Shown here: piece by piece, positions 54,833-64,000 of the stretch
Layout: every line of letters starts with the position of its first letter
How positions within the stretch are numbered: the stretch's first letter is position 1
From: Prorocentrum cordatum
Taxonomy: Eukaryota > Sar > Dinophyceae > Prorocentrales > Prorocentraceae
Reading direction: 5' to 3'
DNA length: 64,000 nt
Assembly: GCA_963575745.1 (NCBI GenBank)
Contig: CAUYUJ010014171.1
Location: forward strand, 1,391,005 to 1,455,004
Notes under the pieces: model-generated
Databases searched by the model: none
Told to the model about the DNA's origin: nothing
What the model saw: only the letters and a program-made list of their open reading frames with translations
Position numbers and translations under genes: made by a program

Positions 54833-56085
54833 CTCTTCTCCTACGGCACATAGCGCACTACCATTCCTTTTCCCAGACGACAGCAGCACCAGCACACGGC
54901 GAGAGCGGCAACCTCAGGAGGCGCGAAGACAGTGGGTCCACGGCAGTAGCTTTCTCACCCACGCCCATCCGGCGTGCCGCATGCGTCGACGGCGGCTACA
55001 TCCACAACAGGTTGTGTTATGCAGTGGGTCCACAGTCAGAAAGGGCTTCAAACCCGCCGTGGCTTTCTCACCCACGTTTGCTGATCGACCGACACACTGC
55101 CTGCTCACATGACTCATTGTCCGCATGGTTGGGGCAACTTGTTTTCAGACCGATGGACAGAACTCTCGCATACACCTCAGTGGTGATGACCTTGATATCC
55201 ACCTGTCTTGTGGGATCCCTCACTCAGCCTTCACTGCCCTTCTGGCTCCTCCTCCACCGTCATGCCCCGCCCCCTCCTTTGAAAGGGTTTCATCCACACA
55301 CACACAGCCTTCTTCTTCCCACTCGCACGGCGGCGGGATGGGCGGGGGGCGCAGGAGGAGGGGATGTCAAATATTTGCAAAGGTATTCACCGACGGTCGG
55401 TTGTTTTGGCAACGGCCAGTGCGCAGCCTACTGCGGCCCACCGCCCAGACCTACCTCGCGCTAAGCAGCTGCTGACAACTCGCCTGCCAACCCCGCCTGT
55501 TGTTTCCAAGCGCTGACGCGGCTTCGTGCGCGGAAGTCCTGCACCCATCCCCGTTCGCGATCCCTCTACTCTCGCTGGCAGCAGCTGTCTTCAGCCTTCT
55601 TTCCCTTTTTTGCTACACGTGTACTTTTTCTGTTCAATTGCCCGCCGCCTCACCGCAACGCCTACTAGCCTGCGCAAACGTGCCTTTCAGCTACTGTGGG
55701 GGTGGGTGGGATACGTCGGTGAGGGGAGAGGAAGCGAACAACAACAATGCCACGGCGGCCGACGGGTTCCCAGGGAGTGGCTGCGAGCTCGGGGTGGTGG
55801 GGTTCCCCCATGGGCTTGGGAGAAGCCCTTGCGCCTTTCCTTCTGACGAGTGCGACCGCTGCTCCGCCGCGGCCAAGTGTTGAAACTTCAATCCCAACAG
55901 CACGTCGCCTCACGCTGTTGCTTGTCCTCTTCCTCTCCGTATTCATGTGCCTTCCTTTTTTGTGTTCCTTACCTAGGCTCTGCCTAGAAGGGTTCTTACT
56001 CGGTATGCCTAAAGGGCCGGGCAGTGGAACCCGCCCCGGGCGGTTCCCCCAGGATCCGCCCCGCGGTTCCCCCAGTTACGTCCCC
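54833..56085. other. No gene seen
   Basis: A short direct repeat around GGCTTTCTCACCCACG and a GTGGGTCCAC palindrome-like element occur near 54930-55075. A TACCTAGGCTCTGC motif near 55972 recurs at about 56440. No domain in any frame. Confidence 0.5.
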
Positions 56086-56597
56086 TTAGCTTAGCGTTGC
56101 TTATCTCATCTTAGTTTTGCCTATTTTATCTTAGCTTAGCTTAGGTTCATCTTAGCTCAGGCTTATCTTAGCTAGCTTACCTTCATCTTAGCTTCGCTGA
56201 GCTTTAGCATAACAGAGCACAGCATAGCATAGCGTAGCATAACTGCTATGCTACGCTACGCACAGCATAGCTGCATATCATAGCTGCATAGCATAGCTGC
56301 ATGCTACGCTACGCACAGCATAGCTGCATAGCTAGCGTAGCATAGCTGCATAACATAGCGTAGCATAACATAGCTGTTATGTTGCGCTATGCTAAGCATA
56401 GCGCAGCATCGCACATCATAGCATGGGTGTAATTCCCTACCTAGGCTCTGCTTAGAGGGTTAGCTTAGCTTAGCTGAGCTTAACTTAGCATAGCGCAGCG
56501 CTGCATTAACATAACATATCATAGCATAGCATAGCCAAGCATAGCATAGCATAGCGCAGCATAGCATAGCATAGCATAGCATAGCATATCATAGCAT
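56086..56597. repeat. AGCTT/AGCAT pentamer-type satellite
   Basis: AGCTTAGCTTAG passes into AGCATAGCATAG and ATAGCTGCATAGC variants. Several CATAGCTGCATGC and GCTATGCTACGC pieces face each other as inverted repeats. One short unique interruption contains TACCTAGGCTCTGC. Confidence 0.9.
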
Positions 56598-56782
56598 ACG
56601 GTAGAGGGAAACAATTACTGAACACTCCCCCTCCCCCCAACTCAATGTTGGCACGCGCGGAAAACGTTGCGGTCGAAGTGCATCTCGTCACACCCACCGC
56701 CAACTTTGAACATTGGGGGGAGGGGGGAGGCGTTGACAGATGAATTTGGCATGAGTGTTCGCTAATTTGTTCCGAAGCCTGT
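56598..56782. repeat. Left 185-bp terminal direct repeat
   Basis: Begins ACGGTAGAGGG and ends GAAGCCTGT. It differs from the right copy by T/C in the AAAACG(T/C)TGCGG context and G/A in CATCTC(G/A)TCAC. Confidence 0.9.
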
Positions 56783-57136
56783 GGGTACGTTGCCCGGCAC
56801 GTGGCTACGCTCGAACTGGTTGGGGCGCAGAAATACAGGGAGCGGTGCACGGGAAAATTCTCGAGGGGTGGACTGGGGAGGAATCGTCTCAATCACTGCG
56901 AAACTCACACCGTCAATCGTGGACTTACCCCGGACTGAGTCAGACAGGGGCAAGTCGAACTGGACACTTTGCTTTTCGACTTTTACGACGAACCACGGCG
57001 GCGGCCGACTGACAACGACGACGTCCGGGCAACAAGCAAGAAACGGCCCAACCGCGGCTGCATGCTGTCATGTCTAGCGCCTACCCGACGGCCCCGGGCC
57101 CCCCCAGAGGCGCTTCGCGCATCCCACCCTGTTTTT

Positions 57137-57306
57137 CACGTATTACTCGCACCACTCGTCCCAACACTCCTTATGTTTTACATATTACTCGTATCGCTCG
57201 TAAGAAGAAGAAAAAACCCAATAATTTTTTTTCTTTCTACGAGTGGTACGATTAATATGTGAAAAATAAAGAGTGATGGGACGAATGATACGAGTAATAC
57301 ATCACG
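57137..57306. repeat. Imperfect fold-back (inverted repeat) inside the small element
   Basis: The left arm 57137-57202 and the reverse complement of the right arm 57238-57306 align over nearly their whole length with small differences (common blocks TATTACTCG, CTCGTCCCA, ACATATTA). The loop is about 35 bases and holds a run of T8. Confidence 0.8.
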
Positions 57307-57349
57307 AATAAGGCGCGGGACGACCCGGGCGCCAAAACACTAAAAGGGG

Positions 57350-57420
57350 GATATTTATACATACATACATATGTACACATACAGATACATATAAAAACAT
57401 GTGTGTATATCTATAAATGG
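57350..57420. repeat. AT-rich ATAC-type short repeat
   Basis: ATACATACATACAT and related units form an AT-rich island in otherwise GC-rich surroundings. Confidence 0.85.
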
Positions 57421-57490
57421 TCTCGCAGAAATCCTTACCCGCAGAAGCGCTCGGCCAACTCGCAGTTGACGGGGTAAACTAAAACATGAG

Positions 57491-57675
57491 ACGGTAGAGG
57501 GAAACAATTACTGAACACTCCCCCTCCCCCCAACTCAATGTTGGCACGCGCGGAAAACGCTGCGGTCGAAGTGCATCTCATCACACCCACCGCCAACTTT
57601 GAACATTGGGGGGAGGGGGGAGGCGTTGACAGATGAATTTGGCATGAGTGTTCGCTAATTTGTTCCGAAGCCTGT
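57491..57675. repeat. Right 185-bp terminal direct repeat
   Basis: Same length as the left copy, 183 of 185 bases identical by direct comparison. Confidence 0.9.
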
Positions 57676-57720
57676 ATCATCGCATAGCGCAGCTTAGCAT
57701 AGCATAGCTAAGCTTAAAGG
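57676..57720. repeat. AGCAT/AGCTT satellite, right remnant
   Basis: CATAGCGCAGCTTAGCATAGC continues the satellite interrupted by the small element. A TAAAGGGCCGGGCAGTG sequence after it also occurs near 56011, left of the satellite. Confidence 0.85.
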
Positions 57721-58229
57721 GCCGGGCAGTGAGGCTTGCGCATGTGGTGCATTCGACAGTTTTCTGTGTAGGGGCGGACTCGCCGATCCATGGATTCACG
57801 TGCGGACGCAGGGGAGCGTGAGCTGGTAGCATACACGCATACATTCATGCATACATGCATACGTACGGACGTACGCGCATACGCACGCACAGACATTCAA
57901 AGACACATTCTGGACCCCCCATGCAGCCGCATCGTTATCGAGCATCTCGTTATCACCGTATCGCAGCCTTTCTTGCTCCAGCGCATCGGGAGCGGACTCG
58001 ATGGTCTGGACACCGTCTTTATCGGATACCAGGAGCAGCCCCGATATTGCTGCACAGCCCACCGAAACCTTCGCTGCTGCGGGGCAACCCATGGCGACCC
58101 GGACGGAGTCGGTGTCGCCATCCGTGAGAGGCCCCGACAGCGGTGCTACACAGCCCACCTCGGCATCAGGTGGTGCCTCACAGCCCACCTCGCCATCAAC
58201 TGCTGCTTCACAGCCTTCCTCCTCTGAGC

Positions 58230-60011
58230 TGTCTGCCGAAGAGACCGACTTCACAGTGGCTTTCTACAGCGTGGGAATCCAGTTGTCAGAGGTTGGTGGG
58301 AGAGGTTGGGAGAGCACAGAGCGCAGGTTGGCACCAGACATTGCCAAGGCGTTCGAAGTTCATGCGCTAGACATATTTTGCCTGAGCGAGCTCGGCGAGA
58401 TCCCAGATGGCGACGTCTATACCTGGATCCGAGGATTGCTTCCACACAGAGCGGGACCGCCTGAGCTTGCGTTCGTCGACGGATACTACGCGACGATCGT
58501 GAGGACCAATCGCGTGCGAGTCCTGAAATGCAGGCTCGCCAGCAACTTCATGCCAGGCCAAGCAGACCGGCGTTTCCAATATCTCCGTGTTCGCGTTGGC
58601 CACGACAGAGAGCCCGTGTCCATCGTCAATTGCCGTGCGCCCGCCTCGGAAAAAACAAGCGTTAACAGTGGGCGGGCGCATGAACACCTTCCTTGCTTGC
58701 CACAATGCATGTGCGGGGGATCGCTTCACCTGGGGCGGCATCTTCAACGCGGGTGTCATTCAACTCTCGGCCCTCGTGCGGAATATCTGTGACAGCCACG
58801 CCGTTGACTCCAGTGCTGCGAAGCCTGGATCACTCCACCTGGTCTTCTCTGATCCGTTGAGGTTAAAGCACGGTGGCCTCGCGATGACCCACGGCCTGCG
58901 CAGCGTTCAGACGAACTCCGAGGTCGGTGCGCTCTTCGACGGAGTGAGTGATGCTCATGACCTCGTTCTGGCCAAAGTGCGTCTGCCACGAGACCTCCAG
59001 AAGGCGACTGCGCCTTCGCTGACGTCGGCCCCCGCGCCACGCGCAGCCCGCGCCGCGCGCGGCCCGCCGCGGAGCGCTGCGCAGCCTGCCATCCCCTCCA
59101 CCGCGCTATGCAGGCCCGCCACCAGCGACGCCTCCGCCCAAGCAGCGTTGCAGGAAGTGCTCGAGAAGATCGCCAGAGACTTCCTGTTAGGCAAAGTGGC
59201 GAGCATCCTAGACTCGTCGGACGAGTGCTTCGAAGCGGCAACTGCTCCGGACATCACCGACGAGCTGGAGGAGTCCGTGCGGGTCGTCGAAGAGCAGCGC
59301 GCGAATCAACTGCGCCGCAGGCCAGGCCTGGCTTCCGACGCGATCTTCACGGATGCCCACATGAAAGAGATCACCAGGGAGTGGATAAACGACTGTGGGC
59401 CGTGGATGAACGCGGAAAAAGCTCAGGGGCACGAGCGATTGCGCAGCAGCAGGCGCCAAGGCGATTCGCAAAAAGTTCGCCAGCTCCGACGAAGCGCTTT
59501 CTCCGCGTACTTGTTCCAGACCATCGGCAGCAAGCGCGCTGCTCTCCAGCATCCGACGCCCAATTTGCAGAGCTACGCAGTCTGCGGAGGCAGTGCGGCG
59601 GTTCCTGACCGATTGCGAGCGCGCGTGGGCCGCGTCTCCGCCGCGCCCGCGCGGGCGCTGGAGCGACTGGGCGCGGGGCCCCCGCCGAGCCCCCGCCGAG
59701 CCCGCGCGGGCGCCGAGCCTCCGCAAGAGGAGTCGAGGACGCCGCGCCGGGCCCCTGCCAAGCCCGCCCGGGCGCCAGGCCCCCGCAGGGCGAGGTCCAG
59801 GTCGAGAGCGCGCCGAGCCCGCCCGGGCGCCAGGCCCCCGCAGGACGAGGTCCAGGTCGAGGACGCGTTGCGGAGACCCCGCCTGGCTCGCCCGGGCGCC
59901 ACGGCGTTCGTTCTGCTCTTTGAGGCTGAGGTCCAGGTCGAGGGCGCCCCGCGAGTGAGCGAGCGGCTCGCGACTCGCAACTTGCGGTTCGCGCCTCGCA
60001 GTAGGCAATGA
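58230..60011 (+). pseudogene. EEP-family (endonuclease/exonuclease/phosphatase) gene, frameshifted
   Basis: Frame one (58001-58792) enters the fold at FTVAFYSVGIQL, with ALDIFCLSELGE (catalytic-type Glu near 58388) and IVNCRAP (about 58623). In an A6 run (58650-58655) the reading must change to frame two (58587-60011), which continues QALTVGGRMNTFLA, then WGGIFNAG where WGGDxN is usual (Ile codon at 58740), HGGLAM and the terminal SDAHDLV (58947-58967, catalytic His). The gene carries a second region with VLEKIARDFLLGK and DAHMKEITREWINDCG, unrecognised. The tail from about 59640 is encoded by a GC-rich tandem repeat. The fold hydrolyses phosphodiesters, often nicking DNA. With the Asp missing and a frame shift it is probably inactive. 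The family is common in dinoflagellate genomes (from memory). Confidence 0.75.
59640..59960. repeat. GC-rich minisatellite in the tail of the EEP gene
   Basis: Units containing GCCCGCCCGGGCGCCAGG then CGAGGTCCAGGTCGAG recur at about 59764 and 59818 (about 54 bp apart), with degenerate copies on both sides. They encode Arg/Pro/Ala-rich sequence. Confidence 0.75.
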
Positions 60012-60044
60012 AAAACGCCCAGTTTCCCTCTTTGCCCAGCTTCA

Positions 60045-60125
60045 TCTTAACTTCGCTTAGGGTTAACTTGGTTTAGCGTAGCTTAGCTTAGGCAGAGCAT
60101 AACACGGCATGACATAGCATGCGCA
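60045..60125. repeat. AGCTTAGC-type satellite, small patch
   Basis: CGCTTAGGGTTAACTTGGTTTAGCGTAGCTTAGCTTAGG and neighbouring GCATAAC/GCATGAC units; the same family as at 56.1-56.6 kb and 57.68 kb. Confidence 0.75.
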
Positions 60126-60288
60126 TGGCCCCATAGGGGGCTCCACCGAAGATCCCAGCGGCACCGCCTCTATCCTTCTCCAGGTCCCCAGGAGGCCTGC
60201 ACGCTCTGAGCATATTTGAGGCTCGACTCGACGAGGCTTGTGTTTTTTTGTTTCTGCTGCTGCCCCGACCCCTTTGTGAAGTGGCGCC

Positions 60289-60687
60289 GTGGCGGCAGCT
60301 GATCGCACTTGCGTTCTTTACATGTGCCACAACAAGGTTGTGGCCTTGCCGTTCCGAAATGGTCTCATCTACGTGGGTTCGGACAGTGGTCAAGTCATGT
60401 GGCACTGCGGTGAAACGTGTGCGGATTGGCTCGGTGAGTTCAAAATCACGGCCGACCAGATTACTGTGTCGTTTGATGCCCTCGAAGGGCAACGCGATGG
60501 CCCACCCCGCCCAAAATCGTCGGCCCTTTTCCTGGCGCCGCCCGGCACTGACGAGGGCTACGACTGCAAGGCGCGGCGCGTGAAGATGACGCCCATGGCG
60601 AAGTCCACTTTCCGCGCCGACTCGGGAACCTGGACCCAGGCCGCCGACTGGCCACCAATGTCGCTTGAATGGATCGATGTGGTCTAA
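60289..60687 (+). CDS. Hypothetical 132-residue protein
   Basis: Intact frame with a good ATG, non-repetitive composition and a compact globular look: MCHNKVVALPFRNGLIYVG, then VMWHCGETCADW, FDALEGQRDGPPRPKSSALF and ESxWIDVV-like ending (LEWIDVV). It has several Trp, Cys and Gly residues and no signal peptide or membrane segment. No domain is recognised. It lies between the EEP gene and the RPA-like gene on the same strand, so it could be part of the same element. It is one of very few unbroken, protein-like frames in the window. Confidence 0.55.
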   Translation: MAAADRTCVLYMCHNKVVALPFRNGLIYVGSDSGQVMWHCGETCADWLGEFKITADQITVSFDALEGQRDGPPRPKSSALFLAPPGTDEGYDCKARRVKMTPMAKSTFRADSGTWTQAADWPPMSLEWIDVV

Positions 60688-61266
60688 GAGAGCATCCGAG
60701 GTTCAGAGCTGAGATCCCCCGACGCGGATAAATGTTTATCTGCGCTGTGCGCGTGACGACGCAGGATCCCCGAGAGAGCTGCTTATAAGCCCGTCGGGAG
60801 AGAATTCAGATGGCACTGCCCCGGGGCTTCCTGCGCTTGGTCCAGTAAAATTAGCCAGGCGAAGGACTCAACCACATGCAGTTGCGAATGCCGCAAATTT
60901 GAGTATCGCCGTCGGTGGCGCTACTTCTGGGTAGGGGAACCGCATGCGAAAACCCCCGCTGTGCCCTGCGGCGGAGCTGCCTACGTGGCCACGAAACGCG
61001 GCCCTGGGAGGGGGAACCGCGTGCGGACACTCCCATATTTATGTTATGGCCATATCTACCTTGATAGCCTCGATGGCCCCATACCCAGCAAATGCAAAGG
61101 GAAAGCTCATGGAGACGAGGAGTCCAGGAACCCACGCAGAACGCGAGAGGACAAGGAGGCGCGACTAGTGAGTAGCAGCGCCCATGCAACATACATATAT
61201 GATTGCGCATAGCAGCGTAGCTGCCATTGCCACCGCTGCCCAACCATTGGTCCGTCCTCGACCAGC
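60688..61266. other. No gene seen
   Basis: Intergenic-like sequence. Short frames on both strands show no domain. Confidence 0.5.
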
Positions 61267-61416
61267 TTGCTCTTGCATCGCCCCACCGTGGATGCTTCAA
61301 GTAGGGGTGCTGCTTTTACCGGTGCCCGCCCAATTATGCCGCGTCAGTGCTTTTGTTCTGGCCCAAGGACAATCAGTTGCAGCGCCCTCCCGCGCTGGCT
61401 CGTTCTGGCCGCGGCC

Positions 61417-63549
61417 ATGGCACCGAAAGACGAGACTCCCAAAAGCAGCGCTGCACAGCCTGCGGCTGCAGCAGCTCGCGCTGCGCAGCCTGCTGCACAG
61501 CCTGCGGCAGCAAGTGGCGGTGCTCCGCAGCCTGTCACTCTGCCCCTGCGTGAGCTGAACAAAAGAAGCGCGCAGTTCGGGGCATGGGCCGTTGTTGTCC
61601 AACAAGCCGAGGTTGATACCTACGAGTACACGTGGGATGGCAAACAGAGAACTGGGAAGACTCTCTCTTGCACCTTGGTGTCGCCACAGGATCCCACAGA
61701 GCACTGCATCGGTCAGATGCGGCGGGGCAGACAGGCCGAAAAAAAGTTCCGCGCGGTTCAGGACAAGTTATCAGAGGGTCTCGCCTTCATCATGACGAAA
61801 GTTTCCATCGTCAGCGACGCGAGGAAACAGTGCATCCACGCCCCCATCCAGACGGTCGTGAACCTGAGCGACACAGGCTTCAGTCCTTTGCTGAACAGCA
61901 AGGACACCAAGGATTGCTATCCTGAGCCTCCCGGGACAATCGCAGATTGTGCAAACCTCAGCAACCAACAGTTCTTCGACGTGACGGCGCTGGTCAAATC
62001 GGCGAGCCCATTCCGGCCCGTGGGCAGATCGGGCGACGCCAACCGCGTCGTCTTCAACGTAGAGATCATCGACGGCTCCAAGTCCGGCGACCGCGTTCGC
62101 ACGATGCCGCTGACCGTCTTCACCGACCAGGCGACTACCACGGACGCTGGTGGGCCGCCGACATGCGCGTTCTTGAACGGCGCGGCGGGAGTTCCACAAC
62201 CTGTGAGCTTCTTTCGTATCAAGGGTGCTCATGATGATGATGGAAATGTCTCTTTCACCACCACCAAGGACACCATTATCGTTGAAGGTGCTACAACAAG
62301 CAAAGGACGTCACCTTGCAGCAGAGGCCGCCACCTTGCTTGGCCTCATTGATACCGCCAGCTTTGCCGTCAGGAAGTTTGACGAATGGGTCACAAGGGAC
62401 TTTTAAATGGAGCTTGCCACAGAGACCATGTGCGCGCTCTTCAAGGCGATTGCGAACACCGTGATTACAGGCGTGGAAGTTCTCGACAACGCGACAGAGT
62501 CTTTCTGGCAGTTAAATTGGGTCCGCGTGGAAGAGCCGCCCGCAGGTGCCAACATCCGCACCGACGATGGCAAACGCCTCCGGTTCCCTGTAACGGTTCG
62601 CGACTGCACGGGCACGCTCGCGCTGTGCATCCAGGAGGCGGCCGGTCTCAAACTCAGCGGCTTCGATAACGCAGACGATTTCGAAGCAGCTTTCGTTGCC
62701 GGCAAGGTGTGGTTTCCACAAATGGCTTCAGTGAAAATCATCCGACGCCTCTAGACCGCGACCGCTGAACAGGACAGCGCCGTGCAACCGCCGGTCCGAG
62801 TCGACGTTCGCATCGTCGACGCAGCCGGCCAAAACTTAGCAGAGTCGCCCACTGAGGCATCGGGCATCGGCTCGTCTGCTTCCCCTTCTCAATGCAGAGA
62901 ACACCACGTCCGACATCGCGATGCCCGCAGCTCTGCGCATGCTCCGGACATCTCCGCGTTACACGCTCGCAGTGGAGAGCATCGTGCCAGATATTCTAGA
63001 GATTTTGGAAGCCAGTTTTGCGAACGTGGCCGCAACCACGACGATCTTTCGCCCTTGCTCACAGGTGCGTGCTCTCGTGGAGGCACCGCGGCCATCGGTT
63101 CTTCAAGAAGCGGGGGCCGGCGGCTACAGGATCATTGCAAACAACGTTAAGGACCTGCTGCATGACGGGAGCGATGCCCCTGCGTCCAGCTCACCTCCTT
63201 TTGCACTTTGGAAAATCTACAAGATTTCAAGCTGGATCCTCCCCGTACGCAGGCGAACAGGAAACAGGCAGCCTTCGTTTTGATATCGTCGGCACTTCAA
63301 GCGAACAGAGCTGAGCAGCCTGCATCCTTCATGGTGGACTCCGTGCAGCTCTTGCAGCAGGCGGAGGTCGACGCAGCAAAGGGCTGCCTCAAACGAATGC
63401 TCTTCCTCACCACGCTCGCCGCGCACATGTCCTCAAGGAAACGGGCCGCCTCCGACCCCACTACGGACAAAGGGAGCCCATCGAAAGGCTCAAAGTGTCG
63501 CATACTGGGGCGGCATCCCACTGCAGCGCCAGTGCCTGAGCTCCCTTGA
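61417..63549 (+). pseudogene. RPA70-like OB-fold protein with two in-frame stops and two frame shifts
   Basis: The ATG at 61417 (MAPKDETPKSS) starts an Ala/Gln-rich leader, followed by a first OB-like fold (LRELNKRSAQFGAWAVVVQQ; to about 61880), a second (FFDVTALVKSASPF to VRTMPLTVFTD, 61975-62130) and, beyond an in-frame TAA at 62404-62406, a third (LRFPVTVRDCTGTLALCIQ, 62578-62634; to KVWFPQMASVKIIRR). After a TAG at 62752-62754 the same frame stays open (VRVDVRIVDAAGQNL). It then shifts near 62890 to LPLLNAENTTSDIAMPAALR and near 63210 back to ENLQDFKLDPPRTQANRKQA and FMVDSVQLLQQAEV, ending at 63549. RPA proteins coat single-stranded DNA in replication and repair. OB assignment is by motif feel and is moderately sure; the C-terminal half is a dinoflagellate repeat-family domain (from memory). 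An ATG follows the TAA immediately, in the same frame. Confidence 0.6.
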
Positions 63550-63568
63550 ACAATGCTGAACATGGTTC

Positions 63569-63885
63569 GGATCACAATGCTGAACAGCTTGTGATCAGCA
63601 GCGCTGCACAGATTGCTGCAAGGACTAGCCGTCGTGCCCGAAGCCGATCAGCGAGGCGCTGATCTCTACGCAGTGTTCCGCAACCTGCACCACCCACAGA
63701 ACGCCGCGCAATGCTGACCGCTGATGATTCGGGTCGCGATGCTGAACAGCTTCTGATGAGCAGGGACGCACAGCGCGCTGCACGGACCAGCCCTCGTGCC
63801 CGAGACCGATCACCGAGGCGCTGATCCCTGCGCAGCGTTGCACAACCCGCGGTCGCTCGATAGCGTCGGCCGCAGCATGACGGAG
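63569..63885. repeat. Direct repeat pair of ~120 bp, 162 bp apart
   Basis: The segment from GGATCACAATGCTGAACAGC (63569) is repeated with about 15 percent differences from GGGTCGCGATGCTGAACAGC (63731). Both include GCCGATCAxCGAGGCGCTGAT-like sequence. It lies directly after the RPA-like gene and may be 3' untranslated or element-end sequence. Confidence 0.75.
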
Positions 63886-63904
63886 CATTGCGGCATCATG
63901 AGTC

Positions 63905-64000
63905 TCACGACCTGCCTCCCTCCTCCTCCTCCCTCCCTCCTCCTCCTCCCTGGGATTTCCCGGCGTGCCGCCGCCATCCACGGGTGCTCCTCCTCCTCGT
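63905..64000. repeat. CTCC microsatellite at window end
   Basis: CTCCCTCCTCCTCC units continue to the window edge. Confidence 0.85.

Larger units (their letters stand above)
56598..57675. mobile_element. Small element with 185-bp terminal direct repeats (TRIM-like candidate)
   Basis: Two 185-bp copies (56598-56782 and 57491-57675) differ at only two positions and enclose 708 bp. The left copy is preceded by ATCATAGCAT and the right copy is followed by ATCATCGCAT, a 9/10 match that could be a target-site duplication within the AGCAT satellite. The satellite lies on both outer sides and not inside. The layout resembles a terminal-repeat retrotransposon in miniature, but the repeats begin AC and end GT rather than TG...CA, and I see no convincing primer-binding site or polypurine tract. 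No protein domain inside. Confidence 0.55.

Noticed and set aside
56598-57675. Classical LTR retrotransposon
   Set aside because: Terminal repeats lack TG...CA ends, no primer-binding site or polypurine tract is convincing, and no gag-pol is inside; kept only as a TRIM-like candidate.

Overview
The window looks like repeat-dominated nuclear DNA of a dinoflagellate. The reasons are: high GC; long simple-sequence tracts and minisatellites; no recognisable rRNA, tRNA or ordinary housekeeping gene; and coding relics that I recognise, from memory, as retroelement domain families abundant in dinoflagellates. Species cannot be settled from the sequence. Almost every long reading frame is part of a mobile element, and nearly all are broken by stops or +/-1 shifts. 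Coordinates of broken genes are therefore domain extents, not exact ORFs.

Layout. 0-2 kb: short TATAGGG-like repeat and a decayed LINE-type reverse transcriptase (+). 2.1-4.4 kb: CT tracts around a 20-copy 77-bp minisatellite. 4.9-9.2 kb: decayed LTR-type element (+) with an EHP-type domain and an H2C2 integrase. 9.2-13.1 kb: dispersed TTGGGGCC-type repeats, an ~85-bp repeat present in both orientations, and GGA/GAT microsatellites. 13.7-16.0 kb: tyrosine-recombinase element (-). 16.3-25.1 kb: more TTGGGGCC repeats, GC-rich non-descript DNA, GAT arrays and a small LINE 3'-end relic (-).

25.1-33.3 kb is the best-preserved element, LINE-1 (-). It has ORF1 (RanBP2-type zinc finger, coiled coil), then ORF2 with RNase H, AP-endonuclease, reverse transcriptase, C2H2 fingers and a cytosine-5-methyltransferase-like domain. 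34.7-37.2 kb: LINE-2 (-), ORF1 plus endonuclease but no RT. 37.4-40.3 kb: GGA and GAT microsatellites. 40.3-48.6 kb: a much more degraded LINE-3 (+) with ORF1-like sequence, RT and a second methyltransferase-like domain. 49-54.5 kb: unassigned decayed reading frames around a GGT/poly-G/poly-C region. 56.1-57.7 kb: AGCAT/AGCTT satellite interrupted by a 1.08-kb element with 185-bp terminal direct repeats and an internal fold-back. 58.2-60.0 kb: endonuclease/exonuclease/phosphatase (EEP) gene relic (+). 60.3-63.55 kb: an intact hypothetical ORF and an RPA70-like OB-fold protein interrupted by two in-frame stops (+).

How parts fit: the LINE ORF2 proteins would nick DNA (endonuclease), copy RNA (RT) and degrade the RNA strand (RNase H). 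The methyltransferase-like domain lies at the C-terminus of two of them, and a related block sits just upstream of the LTR-type integrase, so the same module has been used by different element classes. The EEP and RPA-like genes lie in order on one strand and may be parts of one further element. This is inference.
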